Shown: positions 16,609 through 25,184, counted from the stretch's first letter. The stretch: 62,765 nt of DNA from JBDKTK01 sp039680225 (GCA_039680225.1 JBDKTK010000178.1:1-62765), one strand, 5' to 3'. The notes: generated by a model not told the origin, from the letters alone. Numbers and translations are program-made.

Positions 16609-17945
16609 TTAATCCCGGCCGTCCGGATTCTGATCTCTATTTTCTTCCGCTCGATAGTCGACGAGTACACGGCTATGACGGGCCTCACGTATTTCCGGGC
16701 ACCGGCCGCTCCGGCCGGGCCATTGAGGTAAAGCGCTTCCACCTCCTCACCCGCAATCCCGGCCGTGCGCAAATCGTCCGCCTTCACGGCAACCCTCAGG
16801 CGGGCGTCCAAAGGCCTGGGAAAATCATGCGCGGCAATCGGGCCGAGGACCGCATCGTACCCGATGATTTCAAACCTGACATCTGAAACAGGGACCTTCC
16901 TCATTTTGAAACGGTCGCCGACTATTTGCGCGGCCAGCCGCGCCCTTTCGTAAGCGCCCTCGCCCGCAAAGGAAATCTCGCCCTCCCCGATATAGCCTTC
17001 CCGGATACCGAGGGAAACCTTCAGCTTTTCCGGGCGGGGCCCGCCGGAGGCCCCCGAGACCAGCACGCTGTCCGTGCCGCAGTCTTTCAATTCGATGCGG
17101 GAAAAATCGGCCGACACATCGGGCGTCAAGTATGCCGCCGGGTCGTGGATTTCGTACAGGAGCTGCTCCTTGCAGGTCCTCACAGATACCAATCCCCCGC
17201 TCCCCCGCACTTTCGTGATCACGGCCGTTCCGTCTTCGGCCGCTTCGGCCAGCGGAAAGCCAAGCCGGGAAAGTTTCGGTACATCTTTTAACCCGGGCTC
17301 CGCGAAAAACCCTCCCGTCACCTGGCCGGCGCATTCCAGCAGATGCCCTGTTGCGGTGCCCGCGCCGAGCCGCCCCCAATCATCGGCGGCCCAGCCGAAC
17401 TCGTGCACCATGGGGGCGAGGAAGAGCGAGGGGTCCGCGACCCTTCCTGTCAGGATGACATTGCATCCCTTCTGCAGGCAGGGCACGATGGCCTCAACTC
17501 CGACATAGGCGTTTGCGGAAACCATCCTGTCCCGGTATTCCCTTACGGGCAGTCCGGTCTCCCACACGGGCGACCGGGATTCCGCGATCTTCTCCAGGAC
17601 ATCGTCGCCCGTCACCGCGGCGATTTTCAGGTTCGCTGCGCCGATTGCTTCCGCGACTTCGAGTGTCGCCGCCATGGCAGCCGGCGGGTTGGCCGCGCCC
17701 ATGTTGGAGATCATTACGAGGCCCCGCGCGCAATACGGAAGTATCGCCGCCATCCTCTCCCGCAGGAGCTGGCCGTATCCCAGGGCCGGATTATTTTGCT
17801 TTTCGAGCTGGGCTATGGCTATTGTGCGCTCGGCAAGGCAGTCGAAGCACAGGTACTGGATGTCCCCTTTTTCGGCGAGCTCGACTGCCGGGTCGATCCT
17901 GTCCCCCGCGTATCCGGCCCCGGCGCCTATCCTGATCTTTTTCAT
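16605..17945 (-). CDS. AtuA / DUF1446 family protein
   Basis: 446 aa. AtuA belongs to the acyclic terpene utilisation cluster of Pseudomonas, although its reaction is not settled and most homologues occur outside terpene pathways. Family signatures here are GAGAGYAGDRIDPA, ISNMGAANPPAA, ILTGRVADPSLFLAP, TGHLLECAGQVTGG and VRGSGGLVSVRTCKEQLLYE (quoted in part). The ATG at 17945 has no convincing ribosome site. It heads a set with the small AtuA-related gene and then the amidohydrolase, and follows the HIT gene after 68 bp. No acyl-CoA dehydrogenase, carboxylase or citronellol genes are near, so terpene degradation is not supported by context. Confidence 0.85.
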   Translation of the reverse strand: MKKIRIGAGAGYAGDRIDPAVELAEKGDIQYLCFDCLAERTIAIAQLEKQNNPALGYGQLLRERMAAILPYCARGLVMISNMGAANPPAAMAATLEVAEAIGAANLKIAAVTGDDVLEKIAESRSPVWETGLPVREYRDRMVSANAYVGVEAIVPCLQKGCNVILTGRVADPSLFLAPMVHEFGWAADDWGRLGAGTATGHLLECAGQVTGGFFAEPGLKDVPKLSRLGFPLAEAAEDGTAVITKVRGSGGLVSVRTCKEQLLYEIHDPAAYLTPDVSADFSRIELKDCGTDSVLVSGASGGPRPEKLKVSLGIREGYIGEGEISFAGEGAYERARLAAQIVGDRFKMRKVPVSDVRFEIIGYDAVLGPIAAHDFPRPLDARLRVAVKADDLRTAGIAGEEVEALYLNGPAGAAGARKYVRPVIAVYSSTIERKKIEIRIRTAGIK

Positions 17946-18013
17946 AATGCCGTGTTATTATCAGAAACGGCTCAATCGCGCTATTTGGAACTGAACGCTG
18001 CGCGGGGCCGGAA

Positions 18014-18448
18014 CTACGCCGACCGGATCACCTCCGCGGCAGCCCTGAGCGAATCGTCTTCGGCGAGTCTCGCGAGCTCGCGGGGGGACTCCTGGAAATT
18101 CTCGAGCGCGTTGAAGAACCTGTCCAGGACATCGCCGCCGAAGGTGGGAATCAGGAAGATATGGGTGTGCGGTATCCTGCGGCCGCGGGCATACATGCAG
18201 ACGAAATCGGGCTTGAGCGCTTTCATCATCTTGCCCGCGACAGTCCGCGCCGTTCTGAAGACGCTCTCCGATTCCGCTTCTTCCAGCTCGTGCCACCACG
18301 GGACGTGGCTTTTGGATATCACCAGGCAATGGCCCTTCGCATACGGGTTGATGTCCATGATCGCCAGAGAATGCTCGTCCTCAAGGACAATGTGAGCGGG
18401 AGCGGCGCCTTTCACTATCTCGCAGAATATGCACTTCGTTTCAGCCAT
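18014..18448 (-). CDS. HIT-family protein with altered HIT motif
   Basis: 144 aa. An N-terminal CIFCEIVKG and the FLIP-type C-terminal strand place it in the HIT nucleotide hydrolase/transferase superfamily. The active-site triad normally HxHxH reads here HTHIF (in the segment PHTHIFLIPT), so the third His is Phe while the central nucleophilic His remains. This may alter phosphate handling; some bacterial HIT proteins show the same change. GGAGG lies 9 nt before the ATG. It lies upstream of atuA on the same strand. Confidence 0.85.
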   Translation of the reverse strand: MAETKCIFCEIVKGAAPAHIVLEDEHSLAIMDINPYAKGHCLVISKSHVPWWHELEEAESESVFRTARTVAGKMMKALKPDFVCMYARGRRIPHTHIFLIPTFGGDVLDRFFNALENFQESPRELARLAEDDSLRAAAEVIRSA

Positions 18449-18488
18449 CCTTTTTGTCCTCCATTATGGACAGGGATCCAAGCCCGGT

Positions 18489-18527
18489 CTATACAAGGGG
18501 CAGGTTTGAAACCTGCCCCTTGTATAG
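18489..18527. repeat. Perfect 19-bp palindrome, REP-like intergenic repeat
   Basis: Arms CTATACAAGGGGCAGGTTT (18489-18507) and its complement (18509-18527) around a single G. The pattern CAGGTTTGAAACCTG next to a run of C and TTGTA also appears at 47339-47425, so it is one of a small family in this window. It is too perfect to be chance and lies in an intergenic gap between convergent/neighbouring minus-strand genes. It may act as a terminator or be a mobile REP-type element. Confidence 0.8.
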
Positions 18528-18570
18528 AATGGTCATGAGTTTTTGGGAGGATATAACCTGAAAAAATAAA

Positions 18571-18598
18571 AAAAGCGAGCCGGGAACAGCTCGCTTTT
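18571..18598 (-). terminator. Terminator after the M48 lipoprotein gene
   Basis: Stem AAAAGCGAGC (18571-18580) and GCTCGCTTTT (18589-18598), loop CGGGAACA. On the minus strand it is followed by TTTATTTTTT, a classic intrinsic terminator 20 bp past the stop codon of the M48 gene. Confidence 0.85.
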
Positions 18599-18618
18599 CC
18601 TGCACCCCAACATGAAAA

Positions 18619-19434
18619 TTATTGGGGGCGGTAATACTTCATCGCTTCCGGGATGAGCGATTTTATATTTTCAATCCTGCTTTGCGGGTTGGGATGGGTC
18701 GACAGGAATTCGGGCGTCCTGGCGCCTCCCTGGGCGGCCATCCTCTGCCACAGGGGGACAGCGTTTCTCGGATCATAACCGGCCAACGCCATCAGCACGA
18801 GCCCGATCCGGTCGGCCTCGTTCTCCTGGACCCTGCTGTACGGCAGAAGAAAACCCACATTCGCCCCGACCCCGTAAGCGGTCTGGAATAATTGCTGCGT
18901 CGCCGCCGGCTGCTGGGCAAGCGCCACGGACAGGCCGACCCCGCCCAATTGCGCAATCAGGCCCTGGCTCATCCGCTCGTTTCCATGTTTTGCTATTGCG
19001 TGCGCTATTTCATGGCCCAGGACAACAGCCAAACCGTTCTCGTCCTGCGTGACGGGGAGCAATCCGGTGTACACCGCGACCTTTCCTCCCGGCATAGCCC
19101 AGGCATTGACTGTTTTATCATCCTGGATGAGAGAAAACTGCCATTTGAAATCCTTGATTTCGTCCGCCTGGTTATTCTGCTTCAAAAAAGTCTCTGTCGC
19201 GGACGCGATCTTCTGGCCTACCCTCTGCACCATCTGGACTTTGGCCGAGTCCTGGGACAGCTGTGACTTCTTCAGGACTTCCCCATACTGATCGTTAGCC
19301 AGCGCTATCACCTGGCTGTCAGGCACCAGGTCAAAGGTTCTCCTCCCGGTCAGGGGGACCGTCGCGCAGGCAATTAAAACCGAAACAGTGAAAATTGCGA
19401 AAGCCCTTCCCGATACCGATTCTAATCTTTTCAT
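18619..19434 (-). CDS. M48-family metalloprotease lipoprotein
   Basis: 271 aa periplasmic or outer-membrane lipoprotein peptidase. A lipobox LIAC at about residue 20 in VSVLIACATV marks the lipidation Cys. The catalytic zinc motif HEIAH (LGHEIAHAIAKHG) and a downstream Glu in ENEADRIG form the M48 site. BepA/YfgC-like members act in outer-membrane protein quality control. The ATG at 19434 is chosen because GGAGG sits 6 nt before it; a start at 19539 would extend into the neighbouring gene. A terminator follows at 18571. Confidence 0.9.
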   Translation of the reverse strand: MKRLESVSGRAFAIFTVSVLIACATVPLTGRRTFDLVPDSQVIALANDQYGEVLKKSQLSQDSAKVQMVQRVGQKIASATETFLKQNNQADEIKDFKWQFSLIQDDKTVNAWAMPGGKVAVYTGLLPVTQDENGLAVVLGHEIAHAIAKHGNERMSQGLIAQLGGVGLSVALAQQPAATQQLFQTAYGVGANVGFLLPYSRVQENEADRIGLVLMALAGYDPRNAVPLWQRMAAQGGARTPEFLSTHPNPQSRIENIKSLIPEAMKYYRPQ

Positions 19435-19459
19435 TTCAACCTCCGGAACCACCTGTTGG

Positions 19460-20470
19460 TTACAGGCCCTTCCTGGCCATGAAATCGGCGAGATCGGCGA
19501 CCCGGCATGAGTAGCCCCATTCATTGTCGTACCAGGCAACGACTTTGGCCATTGTCCCCTGCAGGACTTCCGTGAATTCCAGGTCGACTATGGAAGAATG
19601 GTCGTCGCCCTTGTAATCAGTGGAGACGAGCTTTTGCCATTCGCACGCCATGATCCCTTTCAAGGGCCCGTTGGCAGCCTCGATGAGAACCTTCCGGAGT
19701 TCCTCTGTGGTCGTGCCCCTTTTGAGGTCGGCAGTGAAATCCAGGATGGAAACCGTCGGGGTGGGCACGCGCAGCGAATAGCCTTCAAACCTGCCCTTGA
19801 GCTCGGGGATGACCAGGGCCATGGCGCGGGCCGCCCCGGTGGTCGTCGGTATGATGTTCTGGGACGCAGTGCGGGCGCGGCGCAGGTCACGGTGGGCGAG
19901 GTCCAGGATCCTCTGGTCGTTGGTGAAGGAGTGGACCGTCACCATCATCGCCTTGTCGATCCCGAAGCTTTTATGGACCACATACGCGGGAGGCGCCAGG
20001 CAGTTTGTCGTGCATGAGGCGTTGGAAACGATCCTGTGCTTCGCCGGATCGTAGACCGCATCGTTGACTCCGAGCACTATCGTCAGGTCTTCGCCTTTGG
20101 CCGGGGCCGTTATGATCACTTTCTTCGCGCCTGCCTCGAGGTGCGCGGCGGCCTTGGCGGCGTCCGTGAAGAGTCCGGTCCCCTCTATTACGAGCTGGAC
20201 TCCCTCGTCATCCCACGGGATTGTTGCGGGATCGCGCAGGGCGTAGCTTTTCACCTTTTTCCCGTTTATAACGATGCTGTCTTTTTCCGCCGTGACAACG
20301 CCCGGGAATCTCCCGTAACTGCTGTCGAACTTGAAAAGATGGGCATTGGTCTGCGTATCGAAAAGGTCGTTCACGGCCGCAACCTCGAGGTTGTCCGGGT
20401 GCCTCTCCAGGATGGCTTTGAGGACCTGCCGCCCGATCCGGCCGAAGCCGTTGATTCCTACCCGAATCAT
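19460..20470 (-). CDS. gap: Glyceraldehyde-3-phosphate dehydrogenase, type I
   Basis: 336 aa, typical length. It catalyses the oxidation of glyceraldehyde 3-phosphate with NAD+ and phosphate in glycolysis. The N-terminal Rossmann motif is GINGFGRIGRQ, the catalytic Cys lies in SNASCTTNCLAP, and WYDNEWGYS is present near the C-terminus. AGGAGG lies 7 nt before the ATG. No pgk or tpi is adjacent; a GAF protein gene lies 39 bp upstream on the same strand, and the M48 gene 25 bp downstream. Confidence 0.97.
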   Translation of the reverse strand: MIRVGINGFGRIGRQVLKAILERHPDNLEVAAVNDLFDTQTNAHLFKFDSSYGRFPGVVTAEKDSIVINGKKVKSYALRDPATIPWDDEGVQLVIEGTGLFTDAAKAAAHLEAGAKKVIITAPAKGEDLTIVLGVNDAVYDPAKHRIVSNASCTTNCLAPPAYVVHKSFGIDKAMMVTVHSFTNDQRILDLAHRDLRRARTASQNIIPTTTGAARAMALVIPELKGRFEGYSLRVPTPTVSILDFTADLKRGTTTEELRKVLIEAANGPLKGIMACEWQKLVSTDYKGDDHSSIVDLEFTEVLQGTMAKVVAWYDNEWGYSCRVADLADFMARKGL

Positions 20471-20509
20471 AAAACATCCTCCTTGGGTTTGATATAGGTC
20501 TGCGACCGC

Positions 20510-21073
20510 TTATAAATCGTCAAGCCGGTAACGGTTCTCGATGACAAGGTCATAATTCTTCCGCAGGGCCTGGTACAGCCGGGCGTTGTCGATGGCAATG
20601 GCGCTGAGGTTGGCGACGGCTTCGAGGAATTTGATCTCCTGCTCGTCGAACTCGCGTTCCGTGCCCGAATACACCCGCATCACCCCGATGACATTGTCCC
20701 CCACCCGCAGCGGCACCACCAGGACTGAAATGATCCCTTCGCGTTTCGCCATGTCCCGGTACTGGAAATTCCTGTCGGTCTGGGCGTTGCGGACATATAT
20801 GGTTTCGCCTTTGAGGGATTTGCGGTCGATGCCGCTTTCCTTCACCAGGACAGGCCCTTTGTGCAGGTACTCTTCGGAAAGCCCGCAGTTGGCGCCCAGC
20901 ATGAGCCTTTGGCCCTTGGAGTCGAGAAGTCTCAGGGAGCAGGCCTTTACTTTCATGGTTTCCGTGACGCACCGAACTATCGTAGTGAGTATCTGCGAGA
21001 CGTCCAGCGTGCCGTTAACGACTTTCGCCACGTTATAAATAGCGGTGAAATAGTCCATTTTCTTTTTTGCCAT
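20510..21073 (-). CDS. Single GAF-domain protein
   Basis: 187 aa cytosolic protein made of one GAF domain (about residues 20-165) with flanking helices. Family pattern: ILTTIVRCVTETMKVKACSLRLLD, GANCGLSEEYL, LVVPLRVGDNVIGVMRVYS and FLEAVANLSAIAIDNARLY, quoted in short pieces here. It lacks an effector domain, so it likely acts by protein interaction or as a small-ligand sensor. It is 39 bp upstream of gap on the same strand, an arrangement also seen in other Desulfobacterota, suggesting a joint function or control. Confidence 0.87.
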   Translation of the reverse strand: MAKKKMDYFTAIYNVAKVVNGTLDVSQILTTIVRCVTETMKVKACSLRLLDSKGQRLMLGANCGLSEEYLHKGPVLVKESGIDRKSLKGETIYVRNAQTDRNFQYRDMAKREGIISVLVVPLRVGDNVIGVMRVYSGTEREFDEQEIKFLEAVANLSAIAIDNARLYQALRKNYDLVIENRYRLDDL

Positions 21074-21159
21074 TTTTGTTTCACCTCTCAGCCGCAGCCC
21101 GCTCGAGGCCGTTTTTCTTTTTAAAGGTTAGTTTATTTTTTGGGAAAAAGTCAAAAGTT

Positions 21160-21642
21160 TCACCTGGCAACATTAACCCTGACCGGGTTGAGGGCCTTCT
21201 CAAGGTCCCGGGGAGAAATCACGGCCAGCAGGCCCCTGCTGCCCGCATTGATCAATATCCGGGGAAGTTCCAGGATAGAGCTTTCAACGTAGATTGGCAG
21301 CTTCTGTTTCGTTCCAAAAGGGGAAGTCCCCCCCACCATGTATCCGGTGAGCCTCTGCGCCCTTTGGGGATCGCAGGCGCTGACCGATTTCACTGAGAGC
21401 AGCCGCGCCATTTCCTTGGCGGATATCTCTTTATTGCCGTGCATCAGGACTATAAACGCATGCCGGCTGTCGTCTTCCATTACAATGGTTTTGACAATCA
21501 TGTTTTCGTCCACGAGCAGCTGGCTTGAAGCCCTTTCAGTGCCGCCATGTTGTTCGTACTTGTAGCTGTGCAGCTCGAAGGGAATCTGCTTCTCTTTTAA
21601 AAACCTGGTTGCCGGTGTCGAGGGGAAATTCTCCCTGGCCAT
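21160..21642 (-). CDS. ybaK: Cys-tRNA(Pro) deacylase, YbaK/EbsC family
   Basis: 160 aa. YbaK-type proteins hydrolyse mischarged Cys-tRNA(Pro), or related aminoacyl-tRNA editing substrates. Family features are TPATRFLKEKQIPFELHSY near the start, a conserved Lys in IVKTIVM and GGTSPFGTKQKLPIYV in the second half (short fragments). AAGGGG lies 7 nt before the ATG, and the gene begins 2 nt after the stop of the radical SAM gene upstream, so they are cotranscribed. Confidence 0.92.
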   Translation of the reverse strand: MARENFPSTPATRFLKEKQIPFELHSYKYEQHGGTERASSQLLVDENMIVKTIVMEDDSRHAFIVLMHGNKEISAKEMARLLSVKSVSACDPQRAQRLTGYMVGGTSPFGTKQKLPIYVESSILELPRILINAGSRGLLAVISPRDLEKALNPVRVNVAR

Positions 21643-21644
21643 GA

Positions 21645-22538
21645 TCAGGCCCCTTTCCTTTCCCGAAGCTTTCTCTCTATCTCATCCCGGACGGACTGCT
21701 TGTCGAGGGACCACAACGGCGCAATGACCTCATCCTTGTGGGGATCTCCCGTGATGCGGTGGATGACCATCCCCTCCGGCAGAACTGATAAAAACTCGCA
21801 CATTATTTCCGCATACTCGCCGAGCTCGAGGCATTTATATTCGCCCCTGAGGAAAAGCTCATGGAGGATAGTGCCGCGGCTGACATAGAGCAAATGAATT
21901 TTTATTCCCTGTATGTCCAAAGCGGCTATGGCCCGGGCGGTCGCAAGCATGTCGGCCGCGGTCTCCCCCGGCAGCCCCAGGATGACATGGACGCAGACAT
22001 CTATCCCCCGCGCGCGGGTGCGTCCCAGCGCGTCGAGGAACGCATTGCAGTCGTGGCCCCTGTTGATCCTTTGCAGGGTCCGATCGTGGATGGATTGCAG
22101 CCCGTATTCCATATAGACGTATGTTTCCCGGCTGAGGCGGGCGATCATGTCCAGGACCTCGTCCGGGACGCAGTCCGGCCGCGTCCCGATCGCCAGGCCG
22201 ACAATGTCCGGGACGGCAAGGGCCCTCCTGTAAAGGGACTCAAGCCTGTCAACAGGGCCGTAGGTGTTTGAAAACGACTGGAAATACGCGATGAACTTCC
22301 GGGCCTTGTAGCGCCGCCGGAGGAACTTTTTCCCGGACTCAAGCTGCTCCTCCATGTCCTGCCGGGCGCCGGCGCCGGTCCCCGAGCCGAGGAGGTTGCA
22401 ATATATGCAGCCTCCGGTCCCCACCCGGCCATCCCTGTTCGGGCAGCCCAGACCCGCATCCAGGCTGATCTTCTGGACGCGGCAGCCGAAGCGGTTTCTC
22501 AGAAATGTATTGAGATCAAGATACGGCGGGCTTGACAT
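21645..22538 (-). CDS. Radical SAM protein, TIGR01212 / YhcC-type (Elp3-like)
   Basis: 297 aa from the ATG at 22538, which has AAGGA 5 nt upstream; a longer start at 22649 would cross a repeat and is unlikely. The cluster is the spaced form CPNRDG...GGCIYC near residue 40-60, as in Elp3-like and YhcC proteins, and downstream GLAIGTRPDCVPDEV and EYGLQSIHDRTLQRINRGHD are conserved for this group. Function is unknown; members have been linked to RNA or tRNA modification only by family resemblance. Confidence 0.88.
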   Translation of the reverse strand: MSSPPYLDLNTFLRNRFGCRVQKISLDAGLGCPNRDGRVGTGGCIYCNLLGSGTGAGARQDMEEQLESGKKFLRRRYKARKFIAYFQSFSNTYGPVDRLESLYRRALAVPDIVGLAIGTRPDCVPDEVLDMIARLSRETYVYMEYGLQSIHDRTLQRINRGHDCNAFLDALGRTRARGIDVCVHVILGLPGETAADMLATARAIAALDIQGIKIHLLYVSRGTILHELFLRGEYKCLELGEYAEIMCEFLSVLPEGMVIHRITGDPHKDEVIAPLWSLDKQSVRDEIERKLRERKGA

Positions 22539-22647
22539 GATTCCTTCACCATATATAATGCCCCTCTCGGTTGGCGGGAGCGGATTAATTCTGACCTTCC
22601 CGGTGGGAAATGTCAAACCAATTCCATAAGTTGAAAAAAGAGGAGTC

Positions 22648-22713
22648 ACTTCGACAAGCTCAGTGAACGAGGTTTTAAAGTTTCATAATCCCGCTCGTTG
22701 AGCCTGTCGAAAC
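22648..22713. repeat. Imperfect inverted repeat, TTCGACA(A/G)GCTCA family
   Basis: Left arm TTCGACAAGCTCAGTGAACG (22650-22669) and right arm TTCGACAGGCTCAACGAG read in reverse on 22694-22711. This wording (cttcgacaagctcagtgaac / gttgagcctgtcgaa) recurs in intergenic regions of many unrelated bacteria and is a known-looking REP-type element. It lies between the radical SAM gene (minus) and mnmG (plus), so in a divergent promoter region. Confidence 0.7.
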
Positions 22714-22745
22714 GATACCCTTGAACTAAGGCGAAAGTATCACAT

Positions 22746-24647
22746 ATGGCGGTTTATCCGAAAAAATTTGACGTGATTGTGATCGGGGCGGGCCACGCCG
22801 GCTGCGAGGCCGCGCTCGCCTCGGCCCGCATGGGCTGCGAGACGCTCCTGTTTTCGATCTACCTGGACACCGTCGCGCACATGCCGTGCTCGCCCTCCAT
22901 AGGCGGCGTGGGCAAAGGGCACCTCGTCAAGGAGATCGACGCCCTCGGCGGCGAGATGGGGAAGATTGCCGACCAGACCGCAATCCAGTTCAGGACATTG
23001 AACACGAGGAAGGGGCCGGCCGTCCAGAGCACGAGGACGCAGAACGACAAGCCCCGCTACCGCATGCTGATGAAAGGGGTGCTCGAGCGCCAGCCCCGCC
23101 TGGAACTCAAGCAGAGCCTGATAGAGGAAATCCTGGTCGAAGGCGGCAAGGTCGCGGGCGTCAGGGACCATATCGGTTCCGTCTTCATGGCCGGGGCCGT
23201 TGTGATTACCACGGGAACATTTTTACACGGCCTGGTCCACATCGGCGCGTCGCGCATCGTCTCGGGAAGGGCCGGGGAGTTTGCGGCCGTGGGCCTGGCC
23301 GACAACCTCAAGGCGCTTGGCTTCCAGACAGGAAGGATGAAGACCGGGACGCCCGCAAGGGTGAGGAAAGGCAGCATCAACTTCTCCTGCTTCAAGGAGC
23401 AGCCGGGAGATGCCGAGCCACGCTGCTTCTCGCGTTTTACCCGGGAGATTTCCCTTCCCCAGGTGTCGTGCTATATCGGCCACACGAACCCCCGCACCCA
23501 CGAAATCGTCAGGCGCAACATAAACCTTTCGCCGCTCTACGACGGCACGATCAAGGGGGTGTCGGCCCGCTACTGCCCCTCGCTTGAGGACAAGGTGATA
23601 AAGTTCTCTTCCCGCGAGCGCCATCAGATCATCCTGGAGCCCGAGGGGTTGGATTCCGAGGAAATTTACGTGAGCGGGACGGGCAATTCGCTGCCATATG
23701 GTGTCCAGCTGGAAATCCTGCATTCGATCGCGGGGCTGGAGTATGCGGAAATAATGCGCCCCGCGTATGCGATCGAATACGATTACGTCCTGCCGACCCA
23801 GCTGAAGCCGACGCTTGAGGCCAAAGCTGTCGAAAACCTGTACATGGCCGGGCAGATAAACGGGACTTCCGGGTACGAGGAAGCCGCCGCGCAGGGGCTC
23901 TGGGCGGGAATCAATGCCGCCCTGAAGGCGCAGAAGAGGCCCGCTTTCGTCCTGGACCGCTCGGAGGCTTACATGGGTGTCATGGTGGACGACCTTGTAA
24001 CACGCGGGACCGATGAGCCTTACAGGATGATGACCTCCCGGGCCGAGTACCGCCTGCTGCTGCGCGAGGACAACGCCGACCTGCGGCTCCTGGAGAAGGG
24101 CTATGAACTGGGGCTCCACGACCGGAATACCTTCAATCAGCTCCGGGAAACAAAGGCCCTGATCGATCAGGAGATGCTGCGCCTGAAAAACACTTGCTGC
24201 CGTCCCGCCGTGTGCAACCCCGTCCTGGAGAAATATTTCTCCTCGCCGGTTGCGGATACCGTCTCACTTTACCAGATCCTGAAAAGGCCGGAAATCCGCT
24301 ATGCGCAAATCCGGGAAATCGAGGGCGCTCAGGCCGGCCCTGCGGGACTCGGCCCGGCCGTCAGCAGCCAGGCCGAAATCCAGTGCAAGTACGAGGGCTA
24401 TCTCGAAAGGCAGGAATCCGAAGTTCGCAAATTCAAGAACCTCGAGAGGATCGCGGTCCCTGATGAACTGGACTACTCGGATATCCCGGGCCTGTCGAAT
24501 GAGTCAAGGCAAAAGCTCGTCGCAATCCGGCCCCGCACCCTGGGGCAGGCTTCCCGCATTCCCGGTATCACGCCTTCGGCGATATCGGTGCTCATGATAT
24601 TCCTGAAAAGCAGGCAGCCGGAAAAATTCGGGCCCGGATCTCCTTAA
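22746..24647 (+). CDS. mnmG: tRNA uridine-5-carboxymethylaminomethyl(34) synthesis enzyme MnmG (GidA)
   Basis: 633 aa, usual length. With MnmE it forms the cmnm5U34 (wobble) modification in tRNAs for Lys, Glu, Gln, Leu and Arg. The FAD-binding motif is GAGHAGCEAA (14-23). Downstream, SPSIGGVGKGHLVKEIDALGG and RMKTGTPAR are family signatures, with cysteines in the region YIGHTNPRTH to SPLYDGTIKG. MnmE, rsmG and parAB are not adjacent in this window. The start has a weak ribosome site, and a REP-like repeat lies upstream. Confidence 0.97.
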   Translation: MAVYPKKFDVIVIGAGHAGCEAALASARMGCETLLFSIYLDTVAHMPCSPSIGGVGKGHLVKEIDALGGEMGKIADQTAIQFRTLNTRKGPAVQSTRTQNDKPRYRMLMKGVLERQPRLELKQSLIEEILVEGGKVAGVRDHIGSVFMAGAVVITTGTFLHGLVHIGASRIVSGRAGEFAAVGLADNLKALGFQTGRMKTGTPARVRKGSINFSCFKEQPGDAEPRCFSRFTREISLPQVSCYIGHTNPRTHEIVRRNINLSPLYDGTIKGVSARYCPSLEDKVIKFSSRERHQIILEPEGLDSEEIYVSGTGNSLPYGVQLEILHSIAGLEYAEIMRPAYAIEYDYVLPTQLKPTLEAKAVENLYMAGQINGTSGYEEAAAQGLWAGINAALKAQKRPAFVLDRSEAYMGVMVDDLVTRGTDEPYRMMTSRAEYRLLLREDNADLRLLEKGYELGLHDRNTFNQLRETKALIDQEMLRLKNTCCRPAVCNPVLEKYFSSPVADTVSLYQILKRPEIRYAQIREIEGAQAGPAGLGPAVSSQAEIQCKYEGYLERQESEVRKFKNLERIAVPDELDYSDIPGLSNESRQKLVAIRPRTLGQASRIPGITPSAISVLMIFLKSRQPEKFGPGSP

Positions 24648-25184
24648 GGACAGCCGCAAGGCCTGAATATCCCATCCGCCCACCAGACGTTCAGCAATAC
24701 GCTGAAGGCCGGCCGGCACGGAAATCCCCGACGTTGACAGGTCTCGATTAACACTCAATGAGTACTCTAAATCAACAGAAAAGATAAGCATGTTGCTTAA
24801 AGATCGTTCATCAGTTGGTAATAAATTCGCCAGAATCATAAGAATTGCTAATATTTACGATAAAAAATTATTGACATACATTTATTTATTTGCTTTACTT
24901 AAACGTCCTCGCGCATCAAATAGAATTTGAGCCGGAAGATTGATCCACCTAGAAAAGTGAGCGTAACTGTTTCGGAGAAGCATGAGGATAATGAATCCCG
25001 CGACATCATACATCTCATCAGTGCGGTCGCACTGTGCCGTCGCACACCCGGCTTTCCCGATAACACAAAATAATTCCTGCAAAACATATGGCTCAAAGAT
25101 AAACGCCGGGTTTCAGACCGGAAGCGCGGTCTCAGCAATTTTCCTCCCGTCAGGATTTTGTTTCCCGGAAAGGAGATGCCTCTG
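24648..25184. other. 537-bp AT-rich intergenic region, mostly featureless
   Basis: From 24648 to 25184 no coding region is convincing. The GC content falls clearly below that of the flanking genes from about 24770 to 25100. It holds a promoter candidate (24871-24899) and two short neighbouring hairpins, GTGCG GT CGCAC (25021-25032) and TGTGC CGTC GCACA (25033-25046), inside the presumed leader of the PilZ gene. I searched for a c-di-GMP riboswitch (GEMM-type) and did not recognise one. A 46-codon reading frame starting at 24790 lacks a good ribosome site. Confidence 0.55.
24871..24899 (+). promoter_or_regulatory. Candidate promoter for the PilZ-HD-GYP operon
   Basis: TTGACA at 24871-24876 with TTTACT at 24894-24899, spacer 17 bp. 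The -35 is perfect and the -10 has about four of six matches. The start codon of the PilZ gene lies about 280 nt downstream, implying a long leader that contains two small hairpins. Confidence 0.45.

Noticed and set aside
24790..24930. 46-codon frame in the AT-rich gap before the PilZ gene
   Set aside because: Weak ribosome site, no conserved pattern; AT-rich sequence gives such frames easily.
24900..25184. c-di-GMP riboswitch upstream of the PilZ gene
   Set aside because: The conserved GEMM-type core and tetraloop receptor could not be recognised; only short hairpins were seen.
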